From positions 81,209 through 145,208 of the forward strand of contig JBEAPR010000081.1 in assembly GCA_041164265.1 (NCBI GenBank): DNA of 64,000 nucleotides, written 5' to 3'. This DNA is from CALAZP01 sp041164265. Lineage in GTDB: Bacteria; Bacteroidota; Bacteroidia; Chitinophagales; Saprospiraceae. The position numbers and the translations under genes were made by a program. Below are positions 46,549 to 54,504 of the stretch, in pieces. The notes beneath the pieces are model-generated. The model was given only the letters and a program-made list of their open reading frames with translations, did no database searches and was not told the origin of the DNA. Each line of letters starts with the position of its first letter. Position 1 is the stretch's first letter.

Positions 46549-47023
46549 AATCAATAATATTAATTAAGTTTTGCTCCAACAATGTACTAAGCATCGTACC
46601 TGTTTTCTTCTCGGTGACGGTTAAATCTGCAATGGAAACGTTGGACAAAATCTGATTTACAGACTGCTGTACAATAGTCCATAATGACCTGATAGAACAA
46701 TCCATAGAATTGGTACACAATTTTAAAATTCCCGAGTGCGATTTACAAAAAGAGTCATCGTACAGATTGCCTCCAAGAGCTTCCATAACTTCACTCACAA
46801 AAATTGATTCTGCAGGTCTCGACAAAATATATCCCCCTTTGTGGCCTCTTCTGCTATCTATTAATTGGGCCATTCTTAGTTTTCTGGTCAATTTTGCCAC
46901 ATAGGCAGTGGATAGGCCTTCCAATTCACTCAACTGTTGTATACTTAAACCTTCTGATTGGTCTGCCCCACTAATTTGAATTAAAATTCTTAATCCATAT
47001 TCATCTTGAGCTGCAATTTTCAT
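46526..47023 (-). CDS. Rrf2 family transcriptional regulator (IscR/SufR-like) of the SUF operon
   Basis: A 165-residue winged-helix protein with the Rrf2 DNA-binding region (YGLRILIQISG, LEGLSTAYVAKLTRKLRMAQ, RGHKGGYILSRP). C93, C103 and C109 (FCKSHSG then LCTNSMDC) match the three-cysteine cluster-binding loop of the family, so it likely senses Fe-S or redox status. As the last gene of the SUF operon it is placed for feedback control; an inverted repeat before sufB is a candidate target. Confidence 0.9.
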   Translation of the reverse strand: MKIAAQDEYGLRILIQISGADQSEGLSIQQLSELEGLSTAYVAKLTRKLRMAQLIDSRRGHKGGYILSRPAESIFVSEVMEALGGNLYDDSFCKSHSGILKLCTNSMDCSIRSLWTIVQQSVNQILSNVSIADLTVTEKKTGTMLSTLLEQNLINIIDSKEAEEV

Positions 47024-47035
47024 TATTATAACAAT

Positions 47036-47338
47036 TTAAAACATATCTAATGTGAGTCTTGCAGCGTCACTCATTCTTTCTTTGGTCCATGGAGGATCAA
47101 ACACTACTTGTAAATCAACATCCGATACTCCTTCCACTTGTGCTACTTTTTCCTGAACCTCCATAGGTAAAGACTCCGCTACTGGACACATAGGTGATGT
47201 CAAAGTCATCCTAATGGAAACTCTGTTATCCTCTTGAATATCAATATCATAAATCAAACCTAACTCATAGATATCCGTTGGAATTTCCGGATCAAAAACC
47301 GTTTTGATTTGCTCGATAATTTTTTCTCGTAAGCTCAT
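47036..47338 (-). CDS. DUF59/MIP18-like Fe-S assembly protein (SufT-like)
   Basis: A 100-residue MIP18/DUF59 protein: FDPEIPTDIYELGLIYDI at the N-terminus and TSPMCPVAESLP with the conserved cysteine near residue 50. These proteins help mature Fe-S proteins. Position between sufE and the Rrf2 regulator (7 and 12 nt gaps) fits the SUF operon. Confidence 0.9.
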   Translation of the reverse strand: MSLREKIIEQIKTVFDPEIPTDIYELGLIYDIDIQEDNRVSIRMTLTSPMCPVAESLPMEVQEKVAQVEGVSDVDLQVVFDPPWTKERMSDAARLTLDMF

Positions 47339-47344
47339 ATCTTA

Positions 47345-47767
47345 CTAATTTTCCGATCGCAATACCATGGCATCCATCTTAATTTGCTTAACCATACTCA
47401 AAAGACCATTAGCTCTTGTAGGAGAGAGATGATTCGTCAATCCAATCTTATCAATAAAAAATAATTCTTCTTCTAAAATAGCTTGGGGAGTCTGCCCAGA
47501 TAAGACCCGTAATAGTAAAGCAATAATTCCTTTGGTAATGATAGCATCACTGTCTGCTGAATATACCACTAATCCATCTTTGCTTTCGGCCCGTAACCAT
47601 ACCTTGCTTTGACAACCCTTTATTAAATGGTCATCATCTTTGAATTCATCTCTAATCAACGGTAATTTTTTGCCCAATTCAATTAAATATTCATACTTTT
47701 CTGTCCAATCAGGAAAAAAATTAAATTCCTCAATAATCTCATTTTGGATTTCAGTTATTTTACTCAT
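47345..47767 (-). CDS. sufE: Cysteine desulfuration protein SufE
   Basis: Accepts persulfide sulfur from SufS and passes it to the SufBCD scaffold. The catalytic cysteine is C52 in LIKGCQSKVWL, with GIIALLLRVLSGQTPQ downstream. 140 residues is the standard size. One nucleotide separates it from the sufS stop. Confidence 0.95.
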   Translation of the reverse strand: MSKITEIQNEIIEEFNFFPDWTEKYEYLIELGKKLPLIRDEFKDDDHLIKGCQSKVWLRAESKDGLVVYSADSDAIITKGIIALLLRVLSGQTPQAILEEELFFIDKIGLTNHLSPTRANGLLSMVKQIKMDAMVLRSEN

Positions 47768-47768
47768 C

Positions 47769-49007
47769 TCATCCTAACATTTTGGCAGCCTTGCTCACCC
47801 CTTGAACTAATCTATCAATATCAGAACTATTATTATAAATTGAAAAAGAAGCCCTTATCGTACCTGGGATTCCATAATAATCCATTATCGGCTGAGCACA
47901 GTGATGTCCTGTTCTAACTGCGATTCCCATTTGATCTAATAGCACTCCAACATCATAGGGATGATGTTGAGCCAATAAAAAAGAAATAACCCCGGTTTTA
48001 TTAGGTGCCTCTCCATAAATCTTAATACCATTTATATCCATTAATCTTTCAGTTGCATATTTCAGCAAATAAGATTCGTGTCTCCTCAGATAATTGGGGT
48101 TTAAAGATTTTAAATAGTCTATTCCTTTTCCCATCCCTACTACACCTGCAATATTTGGGGTTCCGGCCTCAAAGCGATGTGGTAAATCAGCCCAAGTAGA
48201 TTGTTGGAAAGTAACTGTTTTAATCATTTCCCCTCCTCCTTGATACGGAGGAAGCTTATTTAACCATTTTTCTTTTCCATATAAAACGCCAACTCCAGTT
48301 GGGCCAAATAACTTATGTCCGGAGAAAACAAAGAAATCTGCATCCAAATCCTGAACATCAATATCAAGGTGTGTAATCGATTGTGCCCCATCAATAAGGA
48401 CTGGAACCCCATAAGAATGAGCTTTTTGAACCATTTCCTTTACAGGGTTAATAGTGCCTAATGCATTGGAAACATGCACAATAGATAGTAATTTTACCCC
48501 TTGTTTAATTTTGCTTTCAAAAACCTCCAAATCTAAAGTTCCGTTTTCTAGTAAAGGAATAACCTCTAAAATAGCTCCTGTTCTTTCACACAAAAGTTGC
48601 CATGGAACAATATTAGCGTGATGTTCCATTTCTGAGACCAAGATCACATCCCCCTTTTTTATAAATTGTTGCCCAAACGAATAGGCTACCAAATTGATGC
48701 TCTCAGTTGTTCCCTTAGTAAAAATCACCTCATATTCTTGCGCTGCATTGATATACTGAGCTATTTTACTCCTACTTGCCTCAAATGCGTCCGTAGCTTC
48801 TTGACTCAATTGATAGACTCCCCGGTGAACATTTGCATTTATTGTTTTATAATATTTTCCAATCTCATCAATAACCACCTGCGGCTTTTGACTCGAAGCT
48901 GCACTATCCAAAAAAACCATGTTTCTCCTTTCCTCAATTTCTTTAAGTAAAGGAAAATCTGCCCTTATGGAATCTATAGCCGTTTGATATGAGAAAGCAT
49001 CTACCAA
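47769..49007 (-). CDS. sufS: Cysteine desulfurase SufS
   Basis: PLP-dependent class V aminotransferase-fold enzyme releasing sulfur from cysteine. PLP lysine K232 (FSGHKLFGPTGVG), H130 in EMEHHANIVPW, and catalytic C369 in RTGHHCAQP; the RxGHHCA context marks the SufS (group II) type rather than IscS. 412 residues. Second half of the SUF operon, 17 nt after sufD. Confidence 0.96.
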   Translation of the reverse strand: MVDAFSYQTAIDSIRADFPLLKEIEERRNMVFLDSAASSQKPQVVIDEIGKYYKTINANVHRGVYQLSQEATDAFEASRSKIAQYINAAQEYEVIFTKGTTESINLVAYSFGQQFIKKGDVILVSEMEHHANIVPWQLLCERTGAILEVIPLLENGTLDLEVFESKIKQGVKLLSIVHVSNALGTINPVKEMVQKAHSYGVPVLIDGAQSITHLDIDVQDLDADFFVFSGHKLFGPTGVGVLYGKEKWLNKLPPYQGGGEMIKTVTFQQSTWADLPHRFEAGTPNIAGVVGMGKGIDYLKSLNPNYLRRHESYLLKYATERLMDINGIKIYGEAPNKTGVISFLLAQHHPYDVGVLLDQMGIAVRTGHHCAQPIMDYYGIPGTIRASFSIYNNSSDIDRLVQGVSKAAKMLG

Positions 49008-49024
49008 TTTGATTATTCTTTTAT

Positions 49025-50317
49025 TTATTTTATTAAACCTTCAGCATATTCCTTTATCATCTTATCCTCTATATGATTGAGTACGTCTCCAAGGAAAGCA
49101 TTTTGCAATAATTTCCTAGCTTCTATCTCCGGAATACCCCTACTTTTTAAATAAAATACACTTTGCTCATCTAATTGTCCAATGGTCGCTCCATGACTAC
49201 ATTTGACATCATCTGCAAAAATTTCTAATTGAGGTTTGGCATTCATAGTCGCGGATGAAGAAAGTACCAAACTAGAATTTTGTTGATAGGCGTTAGTCTT
49301 TTGTGCATCTTGCCGAACCAAAACTTTTCCATTAAATACCCCCACACCTTGTTCATCTAAAATTCCTTTGTACAATTCATTACTCTCACAATGAGGCACT
49401 GCGTGGTCAATAAAAGTTTGATTGTCTATATGACTCTCTCCTTTCGCATAATACACCCCATAATAGTTAGTCTGGGTTCCAGATCCTTTAAGCTCCGTAC
49501 TCAGGTTATTTCTTACTATCCTACCTCCAGCATCAACTACATGGGAAGTAAAGGTACTGTCTCTTTCTTGCGTGATGGCACCATTGCTTACTTGATAGAA
49601 TTTGGAAGATTCCTTTTGAAACTTATAATGTGTTAATGAAGCATTTGATCTAATTTCAAATCTATTTAAACTGTTGATAAAGTAAGCATTAGCTTCATCA
49701 CCTTTATGTTGGAATGATTCCACAATACTAGCACTTCCACCTTGCTCTATTAATCCAAAAATTTGAGTAGGTATCATAAAAGATAGACCGCATTCCTCGG
49801 TTATATGTTGGATGTGTAAAGTTTTTTTTGCATGAGCATTTTTTGGAACGTACAAGAAAAATCCATTTTTAGAAAATGCTAAGTTCAGCAGACTAAATGC
49901 TTGCTTTTCTTCAAAAATAACATCTAAAAATTGATTGATGGTGTCGGCAAAAGCGACATCTTCTAATGCATCTTCAATTCTTAAAAGCTGTACCCCATTT
50001 CCCAAATCAATAGGACTTTTAAATTGATTTGGAAATTTACCATTGATGATTTGAATGGTCTCCGCCCCTTTTATAACTTTTTCATTAATTACATTTGAAG
50101 ATGATGTAGGTTCTTGAAAATCTAACTCAATAATTTGCCGCACTCCGGTATATTTCCAATTCTCATCCGTTCTAGTAGGAAAGGACACCTCGTTTAAATG
50201 TTCCAATGCCTTTCTTCTAATCAAATGCATTAACCTGGATTTTTGTCCATTAAGCCTCTGTTCTAATTGCCCGAAAAGGCCCGTAAACCCTTTTTGTCTT
50301 ACCATACTTTCTGACAT
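49025..50317 (-). CDS. sufD: Fe-S cluster assembly protein SufD
   Basis: Scaffold subunit partnering SufB and SufC. The SufB/D core beta-helix is visible (EIFADDVKCSHGATIGQLDEQS near residue 370, YLKSRGIPEIEARKLL after it). The frame extends to an ATG at 50374 inside sufC, but ATG 50317 lies 10 nt after the sufC stop, gives a start MSESM like that of sufB, and yields 430 residues, the normal length; I chose it. Confidence 0.94.
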   Translation of the reverse strand: MSESMVRQKGFTGLFGQLEQRLNGQKSRLMHLIRRKALEHLNEVSFPTRTDENWKYTGVRQIIELDFQEPTSSSNVINEKVIKGAETIQIINGKFPNQFKSPIDLGNGVQLLRIEDALEDVAFADTINQFLDVIFEEKQAFSLLNLAFSKNGFFLYVPKNAHAKKTLHIQHITEECGLSFMIPTQIFGLIEQGGSASIVESFQHKGDEANAYFINSLNRFEIRSNASLTHYKFQKESSKFYQVSNGAITQERDSTFTSHVVDAGGRIVRNNLSTELKGSGTQTNYYGVYYAKGESHIDNQTFIDHAVPHCESNELYKGILDEQGVGVFNGKVLVRQDAQKTNAYQQNSSLVLSSSATMNAKPQLEIFADDVKCSHGATIGQLDEQSVFYLKSRGIPEIEARKLLQNAFLGDVLNHIEDKMIKEYAEGLIK

Positions 50318-50327
50318 AATTCTGTAT

Positions 50328-51080
50328 TTAAACGGTTGCCAATTCTTTAACCCATTCATATCCCCTATCCTCAAGTTCTAAAGCCAATTCTTTTCCTCCA
50401 GATTTGACAATTACCCCATTGTATAAAACATGCACGAAATCAGGAATTATGTAATTTAAAAGCCTTTGATAATGCGTAACTACTACAAAAGATCGCTCCT
50501 CATCTCTTAATTTATTTACCGCATTGGCTACTACTTTTAGTGCATCTATGTCCAATCCCGAATCCGTCTCATCTAAGACCGCCAATTGGGGCTCAAGTAA
50601 AGCCATTTGTAACATCTCATTTCTCTTTTTCTCTCCACCCGAAAAACCTTCATTCAAAGAACGCTGAAGGAATTTTTCATCCATTTCCACCAGTGCTGCC
50701 TTCTCTCTGATTAATTTTAAAGTGGTAATCGCATCTAATTCTTCTTCCCCTCTTGCCGTACGCAGGGAATTAATAGCACTTTTCAAAAAATTAGCATTAC
50801 TAACGCCAGGTATTTCCACAGGATATTGAAAAGCTAAAAATACACCAGCATGAGCGCGCTCCTCAACTTCCATTTCCAGCAAATCTTCACCATTGAAAAG
50901 AATCTGTCCCCCTACTACTTCATATTCCTCCCTTCCTGCAATCACATTCGCAAGGGTACTTTTTCCTGAGCCATTTGGCCCCATAATTGCGTGAACCTCA
51001 CCTGGATTTATAGTTAAATTTAATCCCTTTAAAATGGTCTTATCCTCAATCTTTACGGTTAAATCTTTTATTGTTAACAT
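50328..51080 (-). CDS. sufC: Fe-S cluster assembly ATPase SufC
   Basis: ABC-type ATPase that drives the SufBCD scaffold. Walker A GPNGSGKST near residue 36, the SufC-specific EIPGVSNANFLK, signature GFSGGEKKRNEML, Walker B AVLDETDSGLDIDAL. 250 residues, the standard length; sits between sufB and sufD. Confidence 0.97.
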   Translation of the reverse strand: MLTIKDLTVKIEDKTILKGLNLTINPGEVHAIMGPNGSGKSTLANVIAGREEYEVVGGQILFNGEDLLEMEVEERAHAGVFLAFQYPVEIPGVSNANFLKSAINSLRTARGEEELDAITTLKLIREKAALVEMDEKFLQRSLNEGFSGGEKKRNEMLQMALLEPQLAVLDETDSGLDIDALKVVANAVNKLRDEERSFVVVTHYQRLLNYIIPDFVHVLYNGVIVKSGGKELALELEDRGYEWVKELATV

Positions 51081-51097
51081 GATTGTTTATTTATTAA

Positions 51098-52543
51098 TTA
51101 TCCTACACTACCTTCTAAACTAATTCCAAGTAATTTTTTTGCTTCAGCAGCAAACTCCATCGGAAGCTCCTGGAAAACATCTTTGCAAAATCCACTTACT
51201 ATCGTGTTAATTGCATCTTCCTCACTGAATCCCCTTTGCTTCAAATAGAATAGTTGATCTTCGCCAATTTTAGAAGTAGTGGCTTCATGTTCTACTTGAG
51301 CTGAAGGATTATCCACTTCCAAATAGGGGAAAGTATGGGCACCACACCGATCTCCCATTAACAAAGAATCACACTGTGAAAAATTATGCGCGTTAGTGGC
51401 CTTCGGACCTATCTTAACCAACCCTCTATAGGAATTTTGACTTTTCCCAGCTGAGATTCCCTTTGAAATAATTGTACTTTTGGTATTCTTACCAATATGG
51501 ATCATTTTGGTTCCAGTATCCGCTTGCTGTAGATTATTGGTCACCGCAACAGAATAAAACTCCCCAACTGAATGATCCCCTTTTAAAATACAGCTCGGGT
51601 ATTTCCAGGTAATTGCAGATCCAGTTTCTACTTGGGTCCATGTTATCTTAGCGTTTCTTCCAGCACAAAGACCTCTTTTAGTAACAAAATTATAAATGCC
51701 TCCCTCTCCCTTATCGTTTCCAGGATACCAATTTTGTACGGTTGAATATTTTACAGTGGCATTTTCTTTGGAGATCAACTCCACTACCGCTGCATGTAAT
51801 TGATTTTCATCTCGCATTGGAGCCGTACAGCCTTCTAAATAGCTTACGTAACTACCTGGCTCTGCAACTACAAGTGTTCTTTCAAATTGCCCAGTGTTAG
51901 CCATATTTATCCTGAAATACGTGGATAATTCCATAGGACATCGTACTCCTTCAGGAATATATACAAAAGAACCATCACTGAATACCGCTGCATTTAATGC
52001 AGCAAAATAATTATCTGTATAAGGTACTACTGTACCCAAATATTTTTTAATTAACTCCGGATGTTCCTGTACAGCTTCGCTAAAAGAACAAAAAATAATA
52101 CCCAATTCAGCTAACTTCTCCTTGTATGTCGTTTTTACAGAAACACTATCAAGCACCGCATCTACAGCGACTCCCGCCAATATCTTTTGTTCATTAAGGG
52201 GAATACCCAACTTTTCAAAAGTCTTTAATAAATCTGGATCCACTTCGTCCAGACTCTGTAATTCTTTCTTAGGCTTAGGTGCTGCATAATAAATAATATC
52301 CTGATAATCTATCGGATCATAATGGACGTTATGCCAAGTTGGTTCCTTAAGAGTCTTCCAATGCCTGAATGCCTTAAGTCTATACTCTAGCATAAACTCA
52401 GGCTCATTCTTCTTTTTAGATATGTGCTTGACCACATCCTCATTTAACCCTTTGGGCAAAGCGTCCATCTCAAGATCACTCGTAAATCCGTATTTGTATT
52501 CGGTTTTAGTGTGATCTTCCAGAATTTGCATACTCTCACTCAT
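51098..52543 (-). CDS. sufB: Fe-S cluster assembly protein SufB
   Basis: Main scaffold of the SUF system, 481 residues. Recognisable stretches: YYAAPKPKKELQSLDEVDP, YIPEGVRCPMELSTYFRIN, YLEGCTAPM with the conserved cysteine, and QCDSLLMGDRCGAHTFPYL with the C-terminal cluster/persulfide cysteines. First gene of the operon sufB-sufC-sufD-sufS-sufE-DUF59-Rrf2; a palindromic site 38 nt upstream is a candidate operator. Confidence 0.97.
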   Translation of the reverse strand: MSESMQILEDHTKTEYKYGFTSDLEMDALPKGLNEDVVKHISKKKNEPEFMLEYRLKAFRHWKTLKEPTWHNVHYDPIDYQDIIYYAAPKPKKELQSLDEVDPDLLKTFEKLGIPLNEQKILAGVAVDAVLDSVSVKTTYKEKLAELGIIFCSFSEAVQEHPELIKKYLGTVVPYTDNYFAALNAAVFSDGSFVYIPEGVRCPMELSTYFRINMANTGQFERTLVVAEPGSYVSYLEGCTAPMRDENQLHAAVVELISKENATVKYSTVQNWYPGNDKGEGGIYNFVTKRGLCAGRNAKITWTQVETGSAITWKYPSCILKGDHSVGEFYSVAVTNNLQQADTGTKMIHIGKNTKSTIISKGISAGKSQNSYRGLVKIGPKATNAHNFSQCDSLLMGDRCGAHTFPYLEVDNPSAQVEHEATTSKIGEDQLFYLKQRGFSEEDAINTIVSGFCKDVFQELPMEFAAEAKKLLGISLEGSVG

Positions 52544-52580
52544 GCTTCCTTTTTTTCTGAAATTGATATTGTATTCAATC

Positions 52581-52596
52581 TATACAAAAAAGTATA
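52581..52596. promoter_or_regulatory. Inverted repeat before sufB, candidate Rrf2 operator
   Basis: TATAC-AAAAAA-GTATA is a perfect 5-bp inverted repeat with a 6-nt spacer, 37 nt upstream of the sufB start. A second, overlapping half-site pair (GTAT at 52571, ATAC at 52582-52585) lies beside it. Such a palindrome in the only gap of the operon fits a dimeric regulator site; the Rrf2 protein encoded at the operon end is the natural candidate. No exact TAnnTTTG box is seen here. Confidence 0.4.
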
Positions 52597-52636
52597 AATA
52601 ATGTTTCAGGGGGCTTGATAAAAATTTTGAAAAAAA

Positions 52637-53521
52637 CTACCGTTGAGATAAAATTTCCCTAATATCTCTAACTAAACTAGCGTTTTGAGGACGAAACATA
52701 AAAGAAATTCTTCTGTTCTTTTGTCTTCCATCTTCGTCCGAATTGGATTCCATCGGCAGAAAATCTGCTTGACCAGAAGCGGATAGTCTAGTCGCAGAAA
52801 AACCCTTTTCGCCTATGAAAAAGTCTGCCAATACTGCCGCTCTACCCATGCTGAAATCCCAATTGTTTTTAAATTTCCTGTTAGGACGTTCCGTATCAGT
52901 ATGTACTTGAATTTCAACTTTAAATTTTAAAAAGGGTTCGATAATAAGGGCTAATGAGTCTAAAGTACCGTAGCCTTCTTCCGAAACCGCAAGTGAACCT
53001 TTTTCAAAAATTAATTCCTCTTGAAAAGTAAGAACCAATTCAAAGGGGTTGACAGAAAGAGTGACCCCTTCCATACTATCGATAGGAAATGGTATCTCAA
53101 TACTGTCCTTAATTTCTTGGAAAAGATCCCCATATCCAGCTAAAAGGATTTCAACATTTTCCAGTTGATTTTCTTTCTTTTCAATATGGCTTTGCAGAGA
53201 AACTACCCTATTTCTTAATACCTTTTCTTGGTCGTTGGCATTATCAATCAGAGAAGCTATTTGATTTTCTAAAACTTCAATGTCTTCAGCCAGTTCTTCT
53301 CGTAACAAATTTAGAATATTGTTCTCCCCTGTTTTTTCAGCTAATTGTAGCCTTAGGGATTGCTCCAAAATACCAAGTGAGTCTAGCGTCTCTGAAACAG
53401 AAATACTAGTGGCATTTATTGAATTTTTTAATGCTTGAATTTGCTCTAAATGCTTCTTTTTACCAATACATGATACCAGAATCACCTGTAGTATTAGGAA
53501 ATAAAAAATTTTATGAGCCAT
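52637..53521 (-). CDS. OmpA family lipoprotein with coiled-coil stalk
   Basis: A 294-residue envelope protein. The lipoprotein signal ends at C18 (ILVSCIGKKK). Residues about 25-125 are a long heptad-rich coiled coil, and about 150-285 an OmpA/MotB peptidoglycan-binding domain (VEIQVHTDTERPNR, FSMGRAAVLADFF, LSASGQADFLPMESNSDEDGR-like end with KNRRISF). It is 16 nt behind the membrane-anchored coiled-coil gene, and the two may form a trans-envelope pair. Not a flagellar MotB: no flagellar genes are in the window. Confidence 0.82.
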   Translation of the reverse strand: MAHKIFYFLILQVILVSCIGKKKHLEQIQALKNSINATSISVSETLDSLGILEQSLRLQLAEKTGENNILNLLREELAEDIEVLENQIASLIDNANDQEKVLRNRVVSLQSHIEKKENQLENVEILLAGYGDLFQEIKDSIEIPFPIDSMEGVTLSVNPFELVLTFQEELIFEKGSLAVSEEGYGTLDSLALIIEPFLKFKVEIQVHTDTERPNRKFKNNWDFSMGRAAVLADFFIGEKGFSATRLSASGQADFLPMESNSDEDGRQKNRRISFMFRPQNASLVRDIREILSQR

Positions 53522-53537
53522 TTTGCTGAATCGTTAT

Positions 53538-54449
53538 TTACCTCAACCTGAAATTAGATGCACCTAATAACCCTATATCTGTATATACCGATGCCCTATA
53601 ATACCCAGGCTTAAGCTTATCTTCCAGCTCATAAGAAAAATTAATCCTCTGATTTAAAGCTAAGCTCACCTCTCTGGACTTGGCTACAAATAAATCTATT
53701 TCTTGTTGATTGATTACTATTTGAACTGGCTTGGCATTATCAACTTGAATAGGAGTAGATTTGTCATCTGTTAAAACCAAATATATTGGTCTAATTCCTT
53801 GATATTCTTCCGGCACATTGGTCAAATCAAAGCTAATATTCAATCGCTTCCCCCTTTTAGATCGAGCGGTAACCTTTTGATTTTTCTGTTCTAAAACCAC
53901 TTCGAAAGCCGAAGCTTTAAAATTAGCTAGTGTCAATTTCTGGATTTCCCCCTCCATAGCTCTATTTAAATTAGCTAATGCTTCATTTTCCTTCCTTGCC
54001 TGACCCAAATCGTTTTCAAGCTCACCGGCTAACTGCTTCAACGCCTCATTCTCAGATTGCAAATCAGCAATAGATGCCTCTAATTCTTTTTTTGCATTTA
54101 ACAAAATTTCTAACTCTGCCCTCAAACTATTAATTTCTCCAATATTAGCACGCCTTTCATTAACAAGTGCCCTCTGAGCTTTGGCTGCTTTTTCATTAAC
54201 CTCCTCTACAGTGCCTTTCAAAACTTTGTTTTCTTCGCTTAAAGTAAAATATGCTTGCTCCAGACTATCCACCTCCTTCGATAATTGATCTCTTAGTGAA
54301 GTCAATCCAGCCGTTTTCTCAAATAATTCATCATTAAGAGCCTCCGCCTTCTTCCGGGCATTGCCTTCCAGAAAGCCCCATACTCCAGCAGCGACTAATA
54401 GGATCGTCAATGAAATGATTATAATATTTTTAGATTTTCCCGATTCCAT
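53538..54449 (-). CDS. Membrane-anchored coiled-coil protein with C-terminal beta domain (unknown function)
   Basis: One N-terminal membrane helix (IIIISLTILLVAAGVWGFL), then a strong coiled coil of about 140 residues rich in E, A, L and K, then a C-terminal domain of about 120 residues with alternating hydrophobic pattern and the ending YRASVYTDIGLLGASNFRLR, probably beta-rich and periplasmic. I do not recognise the family. The frame opens at TTG 54467, but ATG 54449 follows a -7 box (54472-54465) and I chose it (303 residues). It precedes the OmpA lipoprotein gene by 16 nt. Confidence 0.75.
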   Translation of the reverse strand: MESGKSKNIIIISLTILLVAAGVWGFLEGNARKKAEALNDELFEKTAGLTSLRDQLSKEVDSLEQAYFTLSEENKVLKGTVEEVNEKAAKAQRALVNERRANIGEINSLRAELEILLNAKKELEASIADLQSENEALKQLAGELENDLGQARKENEALANLNRAMEGEIQKLTLANFKASAFEVVLEQKNQKVTARSKRGKRLNISFDLTNVPEEYQGIRPIYLVLTDDKSTPIQVDNAKPVQIVINQQEIDLFVAKSREVSLALNQRINFSYELEDKLKPGYYRASVYTDIGLLGASNFRLR

Positions 54450-54464
54450 TTTCAAATTTTTTCG

Positions 54465-54472
54465 CAAAACTA
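54465..54472 (-). promoter_or_regulatory. -7 element TAGTTTTG before the coiled-coil gene
   Basis: Matches TAnnTTTG on the minus strand, 15 nt before ATG 54449 and 33 nt after the T9SS cargo stop. It gives the coiled-coil/OmpA pair its own promoter. Confidence 0.5.
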
Positions 54473-54504
54473 ATTAATTATATCATAGCGTCCTTATTCC
54501 AGAT

